Assembly: GCF_021432385.1 (NCBI RefSeq)
Contig: NZ_JAEACT010000004.1
Span: 930,001 to 994,000, forward strand
Length of the DNA: 64,000 bases
Source of the DNA: Clostridium hydrogenum
Lineage (GTDB): Bacteria; Bacillota; Clostridia; Clostridiales; Clostridiaceae
Direction: 5' to 3'
The notes beneath the pieces were generated by a model. That model was not told the DNA's origin. It worked only from the letters and a program-made list of their open reading frames with translations, and ran no database searches. Numbering within the stretch: position 1 is the first letter of the stretch; each line of letters opens with the position of its first letter. Both the position numbers and the translations under genes were made by a program. Shown here piece by piece: positions 15,633 through 24,912 of this stretch.

Positions 15633-17627
15633 TTAAATATGATTTGCAACCTCATAAGCATCCCAAATACCATACATGATATTAGAAACCTTACGTGCAT
15701 CGCCTAAAAGATAAATTTCTGGAAGTTCAAATTCTAATTCCTTATATAATGAATTTTCCTCTTTGTATCCTACAGAAAGTATTACTGAATCACACTTAAG
15801 TTTTTCTATTCCATTTTCAGTTTCTATTTCAAGTTCTCCATCCTTATAAGCTTTAACTTTGGAATTTGTTTTTACTTCTATATTGTTAAATGGAACTAAT
15901 CTTTCAAGCATTTCACTATTTGCAGAACATAATGGTCCATTTAATGCAAGTATTTTATGAAGTGCTTCAACTATAGTTACTTTTTTACCCTTTTTAGCAA
16001 GATCAAGTGCAAGTTCACAGCCAACTAAGCCTCCGCCAACTACAACTGTTGTATCTTTGCAGTCTTTCTTTCCTAGCAAAACCTCTGCTGCTGTAAATAC
16101 TTTTTCATCATCACCAAGCGAGAATACCTTTGGAGTTGAACCTGTTGCTATTATTACAGTATCGAAATTTGCTTTTAAAATTTGCTCTTTAGTAACTTCA
16201 CTGTTTAAGTGAACTTCAACCTTTAATTCTTCTAAAGTATGTGCAAACCAATTAGCTAATGCTATGTCATCTTCCTTGAAAGCTGGTGCTCCACCAGGAA
16301 TAAGGTTTCCACCTAATCTATCATTCTTTTCATATAGAACTGGTTCATGTCCTCTAAGTGCTAATACTCTTGCTGCCTCACAGCCAGCTACTCCACCACC
16401 AACTATTAAAACTTTTTTCTTCTTTAATATTGGTGTAAGTGCATTATCCCTTTCCTTGCAAGCCTGTGGGTTAACAGCACAGTTAAGCATTGAATAGTGT
16501 TGAACACGTCCCATACATCCTTCTTGACAGGATATGCATGGTCTTATTGATTTACATCTATTGCTTCTTAATTTGTTAACATAGTCAGGATCTGCAAGTA
16601 ATGGTCTTCCAAGACTTATCATATCGCAAGTTCCATTTTCAACAGCTTCAAGTGCCATATCTGGATTATCCATTCTTCCAGCACATATAACAGGTACTTC
16701 TACAGTTTCCTTCATTAATTTAGCATATGGTCTGTAAAGTCCTTTTTCTTGGTACATTGGCGGGTGACTCCACCACCAGGAATCATAAGATCCAACATCT
16801 GTATCCAAAGCATCATACCCATAAGATACAAGTAGTTTTGCTGCTTCAATTCCCTCTTCAACATCTCTTCCCTTTTCAACGAACTCTTCTCCTGGAAGTG
16901 CTCCATCTCTAAGATCCTTAATAAAACTCTTTGGCGAATATCTAAGTGCAACTGGGAAGTCTTGTCCACATCTATTTTTAATTTCTTCAACTATTTCACG
17001 AGCAAAACGAAGTCTATTTTCTAAACTTCCACCATATTCATCTGTTCTATGATTAAACAGAGAAATAGCAAATTGATCTATAAGGTAACCTTCATGAACA
17101 GCATGAATTTGAACTCCATCAAAGCCTGCTCTTTTTGCATTAAAAGCTCCCTCTCCAAATTTCTTAACTATAGACTTAATTTCATCTACTGTGAGTTCAC
17201 GGCAAATCTTATCAAGCCATCTATGCTGAATTGGCGATGGCGCAACTGGAGGAAATTCTCCAAGATTTGTTGGAATTGTAACTCTACCAAATCCACCTGA
17301 CATTTGTAAAAATACCTTTGCATTGTATGCATGTATTCTTTCTGTCATTTCTCTTGCTGTTCTAACAAATTGAACTGGGTTATGTGTAGGACATGGAACA
17401 TTTGGCATACCATGTTCTTCAACCTCATTATCAACAAAAGTAACTCCTGTAATAATTAAACCTGTACCGCCTTTTGCTCTTTCAGTATAGTAATCGATTC
17501 CCCTTTGATTAAAACCACCTTCAGCATCTGCGAGTCCAAGAGGCCCCATAGGTGCTAATGCAAAACGATTTTTTATTTCACATTTTCCAATTTTAACTGG
17601 TTCAAATAACTTTTTGTACTTGTCCAT
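15633..17627 (-). CDS. OYE-family NADH:flavin oxidoreductase / 2,4-dienoyl-CoA or enoate reductase-like
   Basis: 664 residues. The N-terminal TIM barrel (1-345) is of Old Yellow Enzyme type with FMN-binding segments. An iron-sulfur binding region CISCQEGCMGR with a following cysteine (about 362-385) comes next. A C-terminal FAD/NAD(P) domain starts VLIVGGGVAGCEAARVLALR and contains VVVGGGLVGCELALDLAKKG. The arrangement is that of FadH, BaiCD/BaiH and enoate reductases, which reduce activated C=C bonds. The specific substrate is not determinable. The ATG has GGGAGG upstream. An operator-like dyad overlaps the predicted transcription start. Confidence 0.92.
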   Translation of the reverse strand: MDKYKKLFEPVKIGKCEIKNRFALAPMGPLGLADAEGGFNQRGIDYYTERAKGGTGLIITGVTFVDNEVEEHGMPNVPCPTHNPVQFVRTAREMTERIHAYNAKVFLQMSGGFGRVTIPTNLGEFPPVAPSPIQHRWLDKICRELTVDEIKSIVKKFGEGAFNAKRAGFDGVQIHAVHEGYLIDQFAISLFNHRTDEYGGSLENRLRFAREIVEEIKNRCGQDFPVALRYSPKSFIKDLRDGALPGEEFVEKGRDVEEGIEAAKLLVSYGYDALDTDVGSYDSWWWSHPPMYQEKGLYRPYAKLMKETVEVPVICAGRMDNPDMALEAVENGTCDMISLGRPLLADPDYVNKLRSNRCKSIRPCISCQEGCMGRVQHYSMLNCAVNPQACKERDNALTPILKKKKVLIVGGGVAGCEAARVLALRGHEPVLYEKNDRLGGNLIPGGAPAFKEDDIALANWFAHTLEELKVEVHLNSEVTKEQILKANFDTVIIATGSTPKVFSLGDDEKVFTAAEVLLGKKDCKDTTVVVGGGLVGCELALDLAKKGKKVTIVEALHKILALNGPLCSANSEMLERLVPFNNIEVKTNSKVKAYKDGELEIETENGIEKLKCDSVILSVGYKEENSLYKELEFELPEIYLLGDARKVSNIMYGIWDAYEVANHI

Positions 17628-17650
17628 AACTTACCTCCCTATTAAATATG

Positions 17651-17716
17651 AGCCACTATATTGTTAATAATTGTGGCTTTAATTGTATTATATTCCTTTG
17701 CATATAATCATGTCAA
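17651..17716 (-). promoter_or_regulatory. Promoter and operator-like dyad of the flavoenzyme gene
   Basis: Minus-strand TTGACA (17711-17716) and TATAAT (17687-17692) are 18 bases apart. Immediately downstream AGCCAC (17651-17656) and GTGGCT (17673-17678) flank an imperfectly symmetric AT core, placing a dyad at the transcription start. A repressor site is likely; no regulator gene is adjacent. Confidence 0.6.
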
Positions 17717-17950
17717 TATTTACATGTTTGAAGTTATTGATAAAGTTCCTAATACCATAAAAACTATTTTGAAGTAGAAAGAACATCTACACTCAAATTT
17801 AAGCTTTAATAATACTGGCAATTTACTTATTGCAAAATCTAATTACGCACCATTTTATAGAAATAAATATCATTTTTCAAATTATTGAAACTTTATTTTT
17901 TCTTTATTTTTTCTATACTATATATACATTTTACTCCTTTATAATTTCAC

Positions 17951-18024
17951 CTATAGGCGGATGTGAAAAAAGGTATTCTATATGTCTTACCATACCGCAC
18001 ACAAAAAAAGAATACCTATATTTT
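17951..18024 (+). other. Element F, copy 1 (paired AGGTATTCT/GAATACCT leader element)
   Basis: GGATGTGAAAAAAGGTATTC is followed 30 bases later by GAATACCTATATTTT, giving a hairpin just before the ABC ATPase ribosome-binding site. A longer copy lies at 34090-34197. The rest of the 17717-18043 gap is AT-rich with nothing recognised. Confidence 0.6.
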
Positions 18025-18043
18025 AATTAAAGGAGGACTTTTT

Positions 18044-18700
18044 ATGCTTCAATTAAAATCAATACATAAAAATTATAAAAACCAAAATATATTAAAAAAT
18101 ATAAATCTAACAATTAATGATGGTGATTTTGTTACAATAATGGGTCCATCAGGAGGTGGTAAATCTACACTTCTATATATTCTTTCACTACTTGAAGCAC
18201 CAACAATGGGTAAAATTTATTTTGATAATAAAGAGATAAACTTTAAAAAGCAAAAAAACCTAGAAAATATACGACAGGATAACATAGGTCTTGTATTTCA
18301 AAATTCCAATTTAATACCAGCTCTAACTCCACTTGAAAATTTACTTTTAGCTATAAATAGCAACGAAAGTGCCAAAGAAAAAATTAATAGATGTGAGGAT
18401 TTACTAAAAAAAGTTGGGCTACTAGATAAACGTAATTCAAAAATTTCTTCTCTTTCTGGTGGAGAAGCTCAGCGAATATCAATAGTTCGAGCGATAGTGA
18501 ACAATCCTAAAATTATTTTTTGTGACGAACCAACCGGAGCCCTTGACAGTAAAAACAGGGACAAAATTATTGAACTTCTTGTTGAGGTTAGAAAAAAACT
18601 TGCTTGTTCTCTTGTAATAGTAACTCATGATAAAAATTTAGGTGAACTTGGAAATAGGCAGTTTTTTCTTGAGGATGGTGTTTTGAATGAGCTCAATTAA
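18044..18700 (+). CDS. ABC transporter ATP-binding protein (MacB/LolD-type exporter family)
   Basis: 218 residues from the ATG at 18044 with AAGGAGG upstream. Walker A is GPSGGGKST, the signature LSGGEAQR, Walker [13 protein letters not shown], and there is a terminal switch histidine in VTHD. Small stand-alone ATPases of this type pair with FtsX-fold permeases, and such a permease gene overlaps its end by 14 bases. A response regulator and kinase follow. The set resembles peptide-antibiotic sensing and efflux modules, which is inference from layout. Confidence 0.93.
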   Translation: MLQLKSIHKNYKNQNILKNINLTINDGDFVTIMGPSGGGKSTLLYILSLLEAPTMGKIYFDNKEINFKKQKNLENIRQDNIGLVFQNSNLIPALTPLENLLLAINSNESAKEKINRCEDLLKKVGLLDKRNSKISSLSGGEAQRISIVRAIVNNPKIIFCDEPTGALDSKNRDKIIELLVEVRKKLACSLVIVTHDKNLGELGNRQFFLEDGVLNELN

Positions 18701-20984
18701 TTTATTTAAACTATACAACCTAAAAAAAATAACTAAGGATAAACTTATATTAATATTGACCATGTTAATAATTTTTATAACAACTGCCCTGTCTATTGCA
18801 GTTCCTACTATTTCGCAAAATATATCTAACTATGATAAGCAAAATATCAGAATTGCTAATGGTGGTGACTTATTTATTCAAGCAAATTACCCATCAAAAC
18901 CTTTTAACGATGAATTATTAAAAATAAAAAATCAGCATTATAAAATTACCTACAAGGAAGACTCTAGCTGCATATTAAAAAATTTAAAAAACATAAAAAT
19001 ATATGGTCATCTTATAATCTCAAAAAATGATTTAAAAGATAATGAAATAATACTTTCAACGTCCCTTGCAAACAATCTTATGGTAAAGCCCTATGACAAA
19101 GTAACAGTTAATTCTAAAATTTATACCGTAAAAGCTATTGAAAATATACCAAGTGGAGTTACTAATGATGAAAGAATACTTGGTTACGCTAAAATTAAAG
19201 GTGAGCCTATAAATAAAAATTTAATTTATATAAATGGTAACACAAATGGAGAAGCTCTTAAGCAGCGCTTGGAAAGTAAGGAAAATGGTTATACTTATAC
19301 TTCTATCAAAGATCAAGAAAAAGCCTTAGAAAAAAGCACTACCTCTCAAACTGCCTCTTTAGGTATATTAACCTCTATAGGCTATATGCTATCCTCTGCT
19401 GTTGTTATAAGTACCTGCATCGTAACTATTATAAAGCGTAAAAAGGATATAGCAATAATGAAGCTTCTTTCAATCAAAAATAAACCAATAAAGAATGCCT
19501 TAAGATTGGAAATGTCAATTATTGTTCTTATACCAATTATCCTTGGTGCAGCAGCTTCAGTAATACTTTCTTCATTAGTATTAAAGCTTACCTACCTCCC
19601 AGACAGCATTAGCCTTATGAACAAGTTTTTATTAATTCTTAAAGGAGTTCTTTTAAACCTGTTTATGTTTATTATATTTTTAAATTTACCTATAAATATA
19701 ATAAACAGCATAACTGGCTTGCAAATACTTAAAGATAGTTTTAATAATTCAAGGATAAATAAAAAATTATTTACCTCAGCTATAATTTTAATACCAATAA
19801 TGATAATTTTATATTGCTTTTATTCTGGTGAAATCTTTAATTTTATCGTTTCCGCCTTAATTATATTTATAATTCTCATGTTCTTAATGCTTACACATTT
19901 AATCATAAAGCTAATCTCAAGATTACCTTTTAAAAATAAACTTATTATGTACTCTTTGAAAGATATAAATAAAAATATTTTTTCTCTTTCATTAGTTTCT
20001 GTAAGTTTATCCATAACAATTGTAGTTATACTAACAGCTTTTTCATTAAATAACTCCATAAATGCAAGTATAGATAAATCACTAAAAAGCACTCTTCCAT
20101 ATAATTATTTTGTAAATGCTCACAATCACAATTTGGATAAAGTTCTTACAAAGAAAAATGGAATTAATGGCTATATAAAAGAGTATACTTCAGCTGCAAA
20201 GGTATTAAATAATAATTTAAAAAACAAATTTGTTCAACTTAGCGAAATAAAACAAAGTGACTATAAACTAAAGTTAAATATAATAAAAGGTCAGTCTTTA
20301 TTTAGTAGCACAGTGGGTTGTTTAATTACTTCTAAATATCAAAGTGAAAACAAGCTTAAACTTGGGGATACACTTAAGCTTCTTATAAATAATAAAATTA
20401 TTTCACTTAAAATCAAAGGTATTTACGACAATTCCGTCCTTAACAGCATAGATATATTAACATCTTACAAAGGTTTAGGAACAAGTTTCTCTTACTATAT
20501 TAATTCTAAAACCAATGCAAAATGGATGGATAAAATAGGGGACTGCTCTGCTGCATATGTAGATACGCTAGGAAGTGAGTTTTCAGAGCTTATAGAAAAT
20601 TACTTAAAGACCTTTAAATTTTTATCTATCATGATAATAGTATCATCAATAATCTTCAATCTAAATCTCCTAAGCCTAACTTTTATTGACGAAAGAAAGG
20701 ATGAAACTATAATGCGTGCTATTGGGCTTGGTAAAAGCTTTATTTCAAAAGTTTACGTATTTAAGGGCTTATTAATGGCATTTATTTCAACAATTATATC
20801 TTACTTTTTTTATAAACTAATTTTAAACAGTATTTCAGCAATAATGAACATTAAAGCGTATGATTCCAGCTTAACTTTACTACTGACACTTGCAGTTAGC
20901 CTTGTGCTTTCTATCTTATCACTAGCTTTTCCTTTTGCGAGAATGCAAAAATATAATTCTTTTGAGTTTTTAAGAGAAAATTAA
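18687..20984 (+). CDS. FtsX-like ABC permease
   Basis: 765 residues. One N-terminal membrane segment (about 18-40) precedes an extracellular domain to about 220. Three segments at about 225-350 then form a first FtsX module, followed by additional segments at about 360-465. A second outer domain and a final group of three segments (about 640-755) end the protein. This two-module layout fits peptide exporters and antibiotic-resistance permeases. Its start overlaps the ATPase gene, so translation is coupled. It ends 27 bases before the response regulator start. Confidence 0.88.
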   Translation: MSSINLFKLYNLKKITKDKLILILTMLIIFITTALSIAVPTISQNISNYDKQNIRIANGGDLFIQANYPSKPFNDELLKIKNQHYKITYKEDSSCILKNLKNIKIYGHLIISKNDLKDNEIILSTSLANNLMVKPYDKVTVNSKIYTVKAIENIPSGVTNDERILGYAKIKGEPINKNLIYINGNTNGEALKQRLESKENGYTYTSIKDQEKALEKSTTSQTASLGILTSIGYMLSSAVVISTCIVTIIKRKKDIAIMKLLSIKNKPIKNALRLEMSIIVLIPIILGAAASVILSSLVLKLTYLPDSISLMNKFLLILKGVLLNLFMFIIFLNLPINIINSITGLQILKDSFNNSRINKKLFTSAIILIPIMIILYCFYSGEIFNFIVSALIIFIILMFLMLTHLIIKLISRLPFKNKLIMYSLKDINKNIFSLSLVSVSLSITIVVILTAFSLNNSINASIDKSLKSTLPYNYFVNAHNHNLDKVLTKKNGINGYIKEYTSAAKVLNNNLKNKFVQLSEIKQSDYKLKLNIIKGQSLFSSTVGCLITSKYQSENKLKLGDTLKLLINNKIISLKIKGIYDNSVLNSIDILTSYKGLGTSFSYYINSKTNAKWMDKIGDCSAAYVDTLGSEFSELIENYLKTFKFLSIMIIVSSIIFNLNLLSLTFIDERKDETIMRAIGLGKSFISKVYVFKGLLMAFISTIISYFFYKLILNSISAIMNIKAYDSSLTLLLTLAVSLVLSILSLAFPFARMQKYNSFEFLREN

Positions 20985-21011
20985 AATGTTATAATTTATT
21001 TGGGTGATATA

Positions 21012-21698
21012 ATGAATGAAAATATATTAATTATAGATGATGACAAAGATATTGGCGATATGCTAATGAACTATTTTTCAAAAGAAGGTTATACTACTAA
21101 ATACGCCTGTAATGGAAAAGAAGGGCTTCAACTGTTTAAGCAAGCTTTCTTCTCTTTAATTTTATTAGATATAATGATGCCAGAAATGGATGGCTATACT
21201 ATGCTAAGAAAGCTAAGAGAGCTATCTGATGTACCAGTTATCCTTTTAACTGCTAAAGGTGAACAGATGGACAAGATTAATGGCTTTATAAAAGGCTGCG
21301 ATGACTACGTTGTAAAGCCCTTTGATTTTACAGAGCTTTCTCTTAGAATATCAGTCATACTGAAACGCTCCTCTAAAAAAGCTTCTTCAAGTAGCATAAT
21401 TAATATTAAAGACATAGAAATAAATTCAGAAGAATATACCGTAAAAAAAGCTGGCAAGGAAATTAATTTAACTGCAAAAGAATATGATATTTTGCATACT
21501 TTAGCTTCTAATAAAGGAAGGCTTTATTCAAGCCAAATGCTGTATGAGCTTATATGGAAAGACCCTTTTATTGAAAATGATAATACTGTAACCATGCACA
21601 TAAAAAATTTAAGAGACAAACTTGGCGATTCAGTAAAAAACAGCCGCTACATCAAAACTATTTGGGGGATGGGGTATAAAATTGAAAAGGATACTTAA
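21012..21698 (+). CDS. OmpR/PhoB-family response regulator
   Basis: 228 residues from the ATG at 21012 (GGGTGAT upstream), four codons inside the open frame. Receiver domain: acidic pocket IDDDKD, phospho-acceptor in LILLDIMMPEMDGY, Thr in LLTAKG, Lys in VVKPFDF. C-terminal winged helix with LTAKEYDILHTLASNKGR and the end YIKTIWGMGYKIE. It is followed by a kinase gene overlapping by 17 bases and preceded by ABC exporter genes, which are its likely targets. Confidence 0.93.
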   Translation: MNENILIIDDDKDIGDMLMNYFSKEGYTTKYACNGKEGLQLFKQAFFSLILLDIMMPEMDGYTMLRKLRELSDVPVILLTAKGEQMDKINGFIKGCDDYVVKPFDFTELSLRISVILKRSSKKASSSSIINIKDIEINSEEYTVKKAGKEINLTAKEYDILHTLASNKGRLYSSQMLYELIWKDPFIENDNTVTMHIKNLRDKLGDSVKNSRYIKTIWGMGYKIEKDT

Positions 21699-23028
21699 GC
21701 TAAGAGGCGAATTTATTCTTCTTGCATTAATCTCTTTTATTATTGCTGTTATTGTTACTATTTTCACCTTTAAATTTATATATGGCAATATTAGTTCTAA
21801 AAGTGTTTCAAATTATGCAAAGGAACAAATATTTACTACAGAAACTGCTTTAAAAAATGTAAATCTAAATAATCCGAAGGCTATACAAAATGCAATACAA
21901 AACGATACTAGTTCTCAGCTTTTCAGATTATATATAGTAACTAAAAAAGGTACTATTATTTATTCTACTACAGATGAAATTAAGGTACTTGATTTATCTA
22001 AATTTAAAACTAACAAAACAGTAGTAGCCCCCAATACCACCTACAACAAAGATTTTAAAGTATACGGCTGCAATTATTTAAAAAATGGCTGCTACTTATA
22101 TTTTACTTATTCAGGACCAGGTCATAGTGATAGTTTGCCTACTATTGTTGCAGTAATATTATTTATATTCTTATTTTTTGCTTTTACTCAAAGTAGAATT
22201 GCATATATTTCAAGCATAAAAAAACATGTTAGCAAGATAGCTCATGGTGACTTATCCTGCCGTATTCCTTTAAAATATAAAAATGAACTTCGAGAACTTG
22301 CTGAGGATATCAATAACATGGGAGAAAAGCTTGAAAGAGAAGAGAGTAAAAGAAGCGAATTTTTAACCAATATATCCCACGACTTAAGAACTCCATTAAC
22401 TACAATCCTTGGCTACATAGATATGATAAAAAAAGAAAAGTACTCTTCACAAGATGAATTATTAAAATACATAAATATAATGGATAAAAAAGGAATATTT
22501 TTAAAGTCAATGCTAGATGACTTTTTTGAATATTCCAAGCTCTCCTCTAAGGATGTTATATTAGAAAAAGAACAGTTAAATTTAAGTGAGCTTATAAGAC
22601 AAGCTGTATTTCAAGAAACTGCTGTATTTGAAAAGGATAATTTAAAACTTACGGTTAACCTGCCTGAAACCCCCTTATATATTGAAGGAGATGCCGAACT
22701 CATCTATAGATCAGTAAATAATTTAATTAGTAATGCAAAAAAATACTCTAAAGAAAATACCGAGATTATAGTTTCAGTTTTTAATGAAAATAATTTAAGC
22801 AAGGAATTTGCAGTAATCTCAGTTTCAAACATTCCAAAAGATAATCTGACACAAACCGATGTAAGCAAATTTTTTGATAGACTTTACAAAAATAATTCTT
22901 CTAGAAATAGTGAAGGTAGTGGCCTTGGTCTTGCCATAACATCAGATATAGCTAAACTCCATGGTGGATTTTCTTATGCAAAACTGGAAAACGGCATGTT
23001 AACTTTTAATATTGTTTTAAAAATTTAA
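21682..23028 (+). CDS. Sensor histidine kinase
   Basis: 448 residues from a TTG start overlapping the regulator gene. Membrane segments at about 12-34 and 155-172 flank an extracytoplasmic domain of about 120 residues. Next come HAMP (about 175-225) and HisKA with NISHDLRTPLTTILGYIDMI. The ATPase domain has NLISNAKKYS, FFDRLYKN and GSGLGLAITSDIAKLHGG. It should phosphorylate the regulator encoded just upstream in response to an envelope or peptide signal, presumably controlling the neighbouring ABC exporter. Confidence 0.92.
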   Translation: MKRILKLRGEFILLALISFIIAVIVTIFTFKFIYGNISSKSVSNYAKEQIFTTETALKNVNLNNPKAIQNAIQNDTSSQLFRLYIVTKKGTIIYSTTDEIKVLDLSKFKTNKTVVAPNTTYNKDFKVYGCNYLKNGCYLYFTYSGPGHSDSLPTIVAVILFIFLFFAFTQSRIAYISSIKKHVSKIAHGDLSCRIPLKYKNELRELAEDINNMGEKLEREESKRSEFLTNISHDLRTPLTTILGYIDMIKKEKYSSQDELLKYINIMDKKGIFLKSMLDDFFEYSKLSSKDVILEKEQLNLSELIRQAVFQETAVFEKDNLKLTVNLPETPLYIEGDAELIYRSVNNLISNAKKYSKENTEIIVSVFNENNLSKEFAVISVSNIPKDNLTQTDVSKFFDRLYKNNSSRNSEGSGLGLAITSDIAKLHGGFSYAKLENGMLTFNIVLKI

Positions 23029-23250
23029 ATATATAATTCTTTGTCTATGCTCCTTTTACTTTATCCCCTCCTACAATACATCAAAATATTATCTCCATTA
23101 TAGACTCATAACATTACAAAACTACTACCTAAATCATTACAATTTAAACTTGATTTATTAAGTTTTTATTACATTTACTACAGTTTTATACAAAATGTTG
23201 TATAATTTATATTGGACAAACTTTTAAATTTACAATATAGAAGGTGTTTT

Positions 23251-23456
23251 ATGGGTGATAATTTTATTTTAGTTGTAGACGACGCAGATCAAATACTTGG
23301 ATTAACTCTTGGGACTGATGATTATATATCAAAATCATTTAATCGAATGTTACTTATTGCTAAATTTAAATTTCACACTACCCTCCAGTTTGATAAAAAT
23401 AAAAAAAAGACTATATTAAAATGATATGGGGAGTTGGATATAAAATTGAAAGTTAA
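23251..23456 (+). pseudogene. Deleted response regulator gene (remnant)
   Basis: It begins with a good Shine-Dalgarno site and MGDNFILVVDDA, jumps directly to DQILGLTLGTDDYISKSFNR (normally about 75 residues later), and loses the DNA-binding domain. The last codons in another frame read YIKMIWGVGYKIES before TAA at 23454, the usual end of an OmpR-type regulator and nearly the same as the end of the gene at 21012. So at least two internal deletions or frameshifts have occurred. The following kinase gene is intact and overlaps its end in the usual way. Confidence 0.85.
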
Positions 23457-24879
23457 AGTACTAGGAATGCAATTAAAGTTTTTTCTCACACTTATAATTT
23501 CTCTTATACTAAGTTTTTTATTAGTTAATGTTATTAATCAGGTAGGAATTAGATTAAAGCATAATGTACAAAATTATAGATCAAGTACATATAGGTTATA
23601 CGATACAACAAGGGCTCTTGATTTAGAATTAAACAATGCTTACCCAAAAACTTTAAGCACCTATGAAGGTATCTTAAAAAAATATAAAGCAAACTACTCT
23701 CAATATAAATTACACTTTATTATACTAGATGGAAACAAAATAATATATAATTCTAATAACAAAAATATAAATTTCAATTTTAACAAAGCCTATACAGCTA
23801 CCATTAATAACCTCAGTGGTAATGACGTAAATGATTACTATAATTTTGCATATAAAATACCATTAGAAACTCAAAAAAAAATTATGGAAATACAACTTAC
23901 TGCTGTTCCTGTAAGTTTTAAGACGGATGCATCTATAATTTCAACCTTATCAAGCACGGTTATATTTCTTATTCTAGTTATTATTCTATTTTACTTATTA
24001 ACCCTACCTAGAATGAGGTATATAAATAAAATATGTACAGGCTTAGATGCCATTGCTAATGGAAACTTAGATTTTAAAATAGAAAAAAAGGGTAATGATG
24101 AGCTCTCTAGCATCGCTGAATACATAAATCATATGTCAGCTGAACTTCAAAGCAGAATAGCTAAAGAAAGGGAACTTGAGACTTCAAAGCATCAGCTTAT
24201 AACAAATGTAGCCCATGATATACGTTCTCCGCTTACTAGCATTATTGGTTTTCTTGAACTCGTAAAAGAGAAAAATTATAAATCTGAAGATGAAATGAAT
24301 AAGTATGTTGGAATTTCATTGAAAAAAGCCGAAACCATGAAAAACCTTACAAATGACTTATTTATGTTTACAAAATTGAATAGCAAAGACTTAAAATTTA
24401 ACTTTTCCACTATTTGTTTCAATGATTTTATTTATCAACTTTTAGACGAATTTGAGCCAGATTTTGAAGAACATTTTCTTAAATTTTCTTCTGAGCTTAC
24501 ACCAGAAAAATTATTTATAAGTGTAGATATCAATATGTTTATGCGTGCCATACAGAACTTATTTTCTAATGCATTAAAATACAGTCTTCAGCCATCTGAA
24601 GTCAAAATCTCGCTTAAAAAAGAAAATGATGCCGCTGTTTTTTCTATAAGCAATATATGTAACAATGTAGATGAAAGCAATGTAAATATGCTTTTTGAAA
24701 GATTTTATAGAGCAGATAAATCCCGATTTAATCCTGATACTGGCTCTGGGCTTGGGCTTTCCATAGCACAAAACATTATTGAGCGACATGGAGGAAATAT
24801 TAGTGTTAGATACGATAATGGCTCTATATGCTTTTCAGTAACACTTAAAACAATTAGGTTAGAGTTCAAGGAAGGTTGA
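23446..24879 (+). CDS. Sensor histidine kinase, orphaned from its deleted regulator
   Basis: 477 residues from the TTG at 23446, chosen by analogy with the paralogous kinase start and by spacing to GGGGAG. Membrane segments at about 10-30 and 165-190, then HAMP, and HisKA with NVAHDIRSPLTSIIGFLELV. The ATPase motifs include NLFSNALKYS and SGLGLSIAQNIIERHGG. It is organised like the kinase upstream and looks functional, but its cognate regulator is a pseudogene. It may signal to the upstream regulator or another. The final codons lie in a half-copy of repeat A. Confidence 0.9.
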   Translation: MKVKVLGMQLKFFLTLIISLILSFLLVNVINQVGIRLKHNVQNYRSSTYRLYDTTRALDLELNNAYPKTLSTYEGILKKYKANYSQYKLHFIILDGNKIIYNSNNKNINFNFNKAYTATINNLSGNDVNDYYNFAYKIPLETQKKIMEIQLTAVPVSFKTDASIISTLSSTVIFLILVIILFYLLTLPRMRYINKICTGLDAIANGNLDFKIEKKGNDELSSIAEYINHMSAELQSRIAKERELETSKHQLITNVAHDIRSPLTSIIGFLELVKEKNYKSEDEMNKYVGISLKKAETMKNLTNDLFMFTKLNSKDLKFNFSTICFNDFIYQLLDEFEPDFEEHFLKFSSELTPEKLFISVDINMFMRAIQNLFSNALKYSLQPSEVKISLKKENDAAVFSISNICNNVDESNVNMLFERFYRADKSRFNPDTGSGLGLSIAQNIIERHGGNISVRYDNGSICFSVTLKTIRLEFKEG

Positions 24880-24910
24880 TTTGCCTTCCTTGTATACGGT
24901 AAATCTTAAA
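24866..24910. repeat. Half-copy of repeat A core at a gene end
   Basis: CAAGGAAGG (24867-24875) pairs with CCTTCCTTG (24884-24892), and GGTAAATCTTAAA follows, as in the first module of repeat A. The kinase stop codon is inside it. It may also act as a weak terminator between convergent genes. Confidence 0.6.
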
Positions 24911-24912
24911 AA

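Noticed and set aside
16715-16990. 91-codon minus-strand frame inside the flavoenzyme gene
   Set aside because: Wholly inside a clear OYE-family coding region in another frame, with repetitive composition.
23212-23424. A genuine 70-residue response regulator-like protein
   Set aside because: Lacks most of the receiver core and all of the DNA-binding domain, and its regulator end continues in another frame; better read as a pseudogene.
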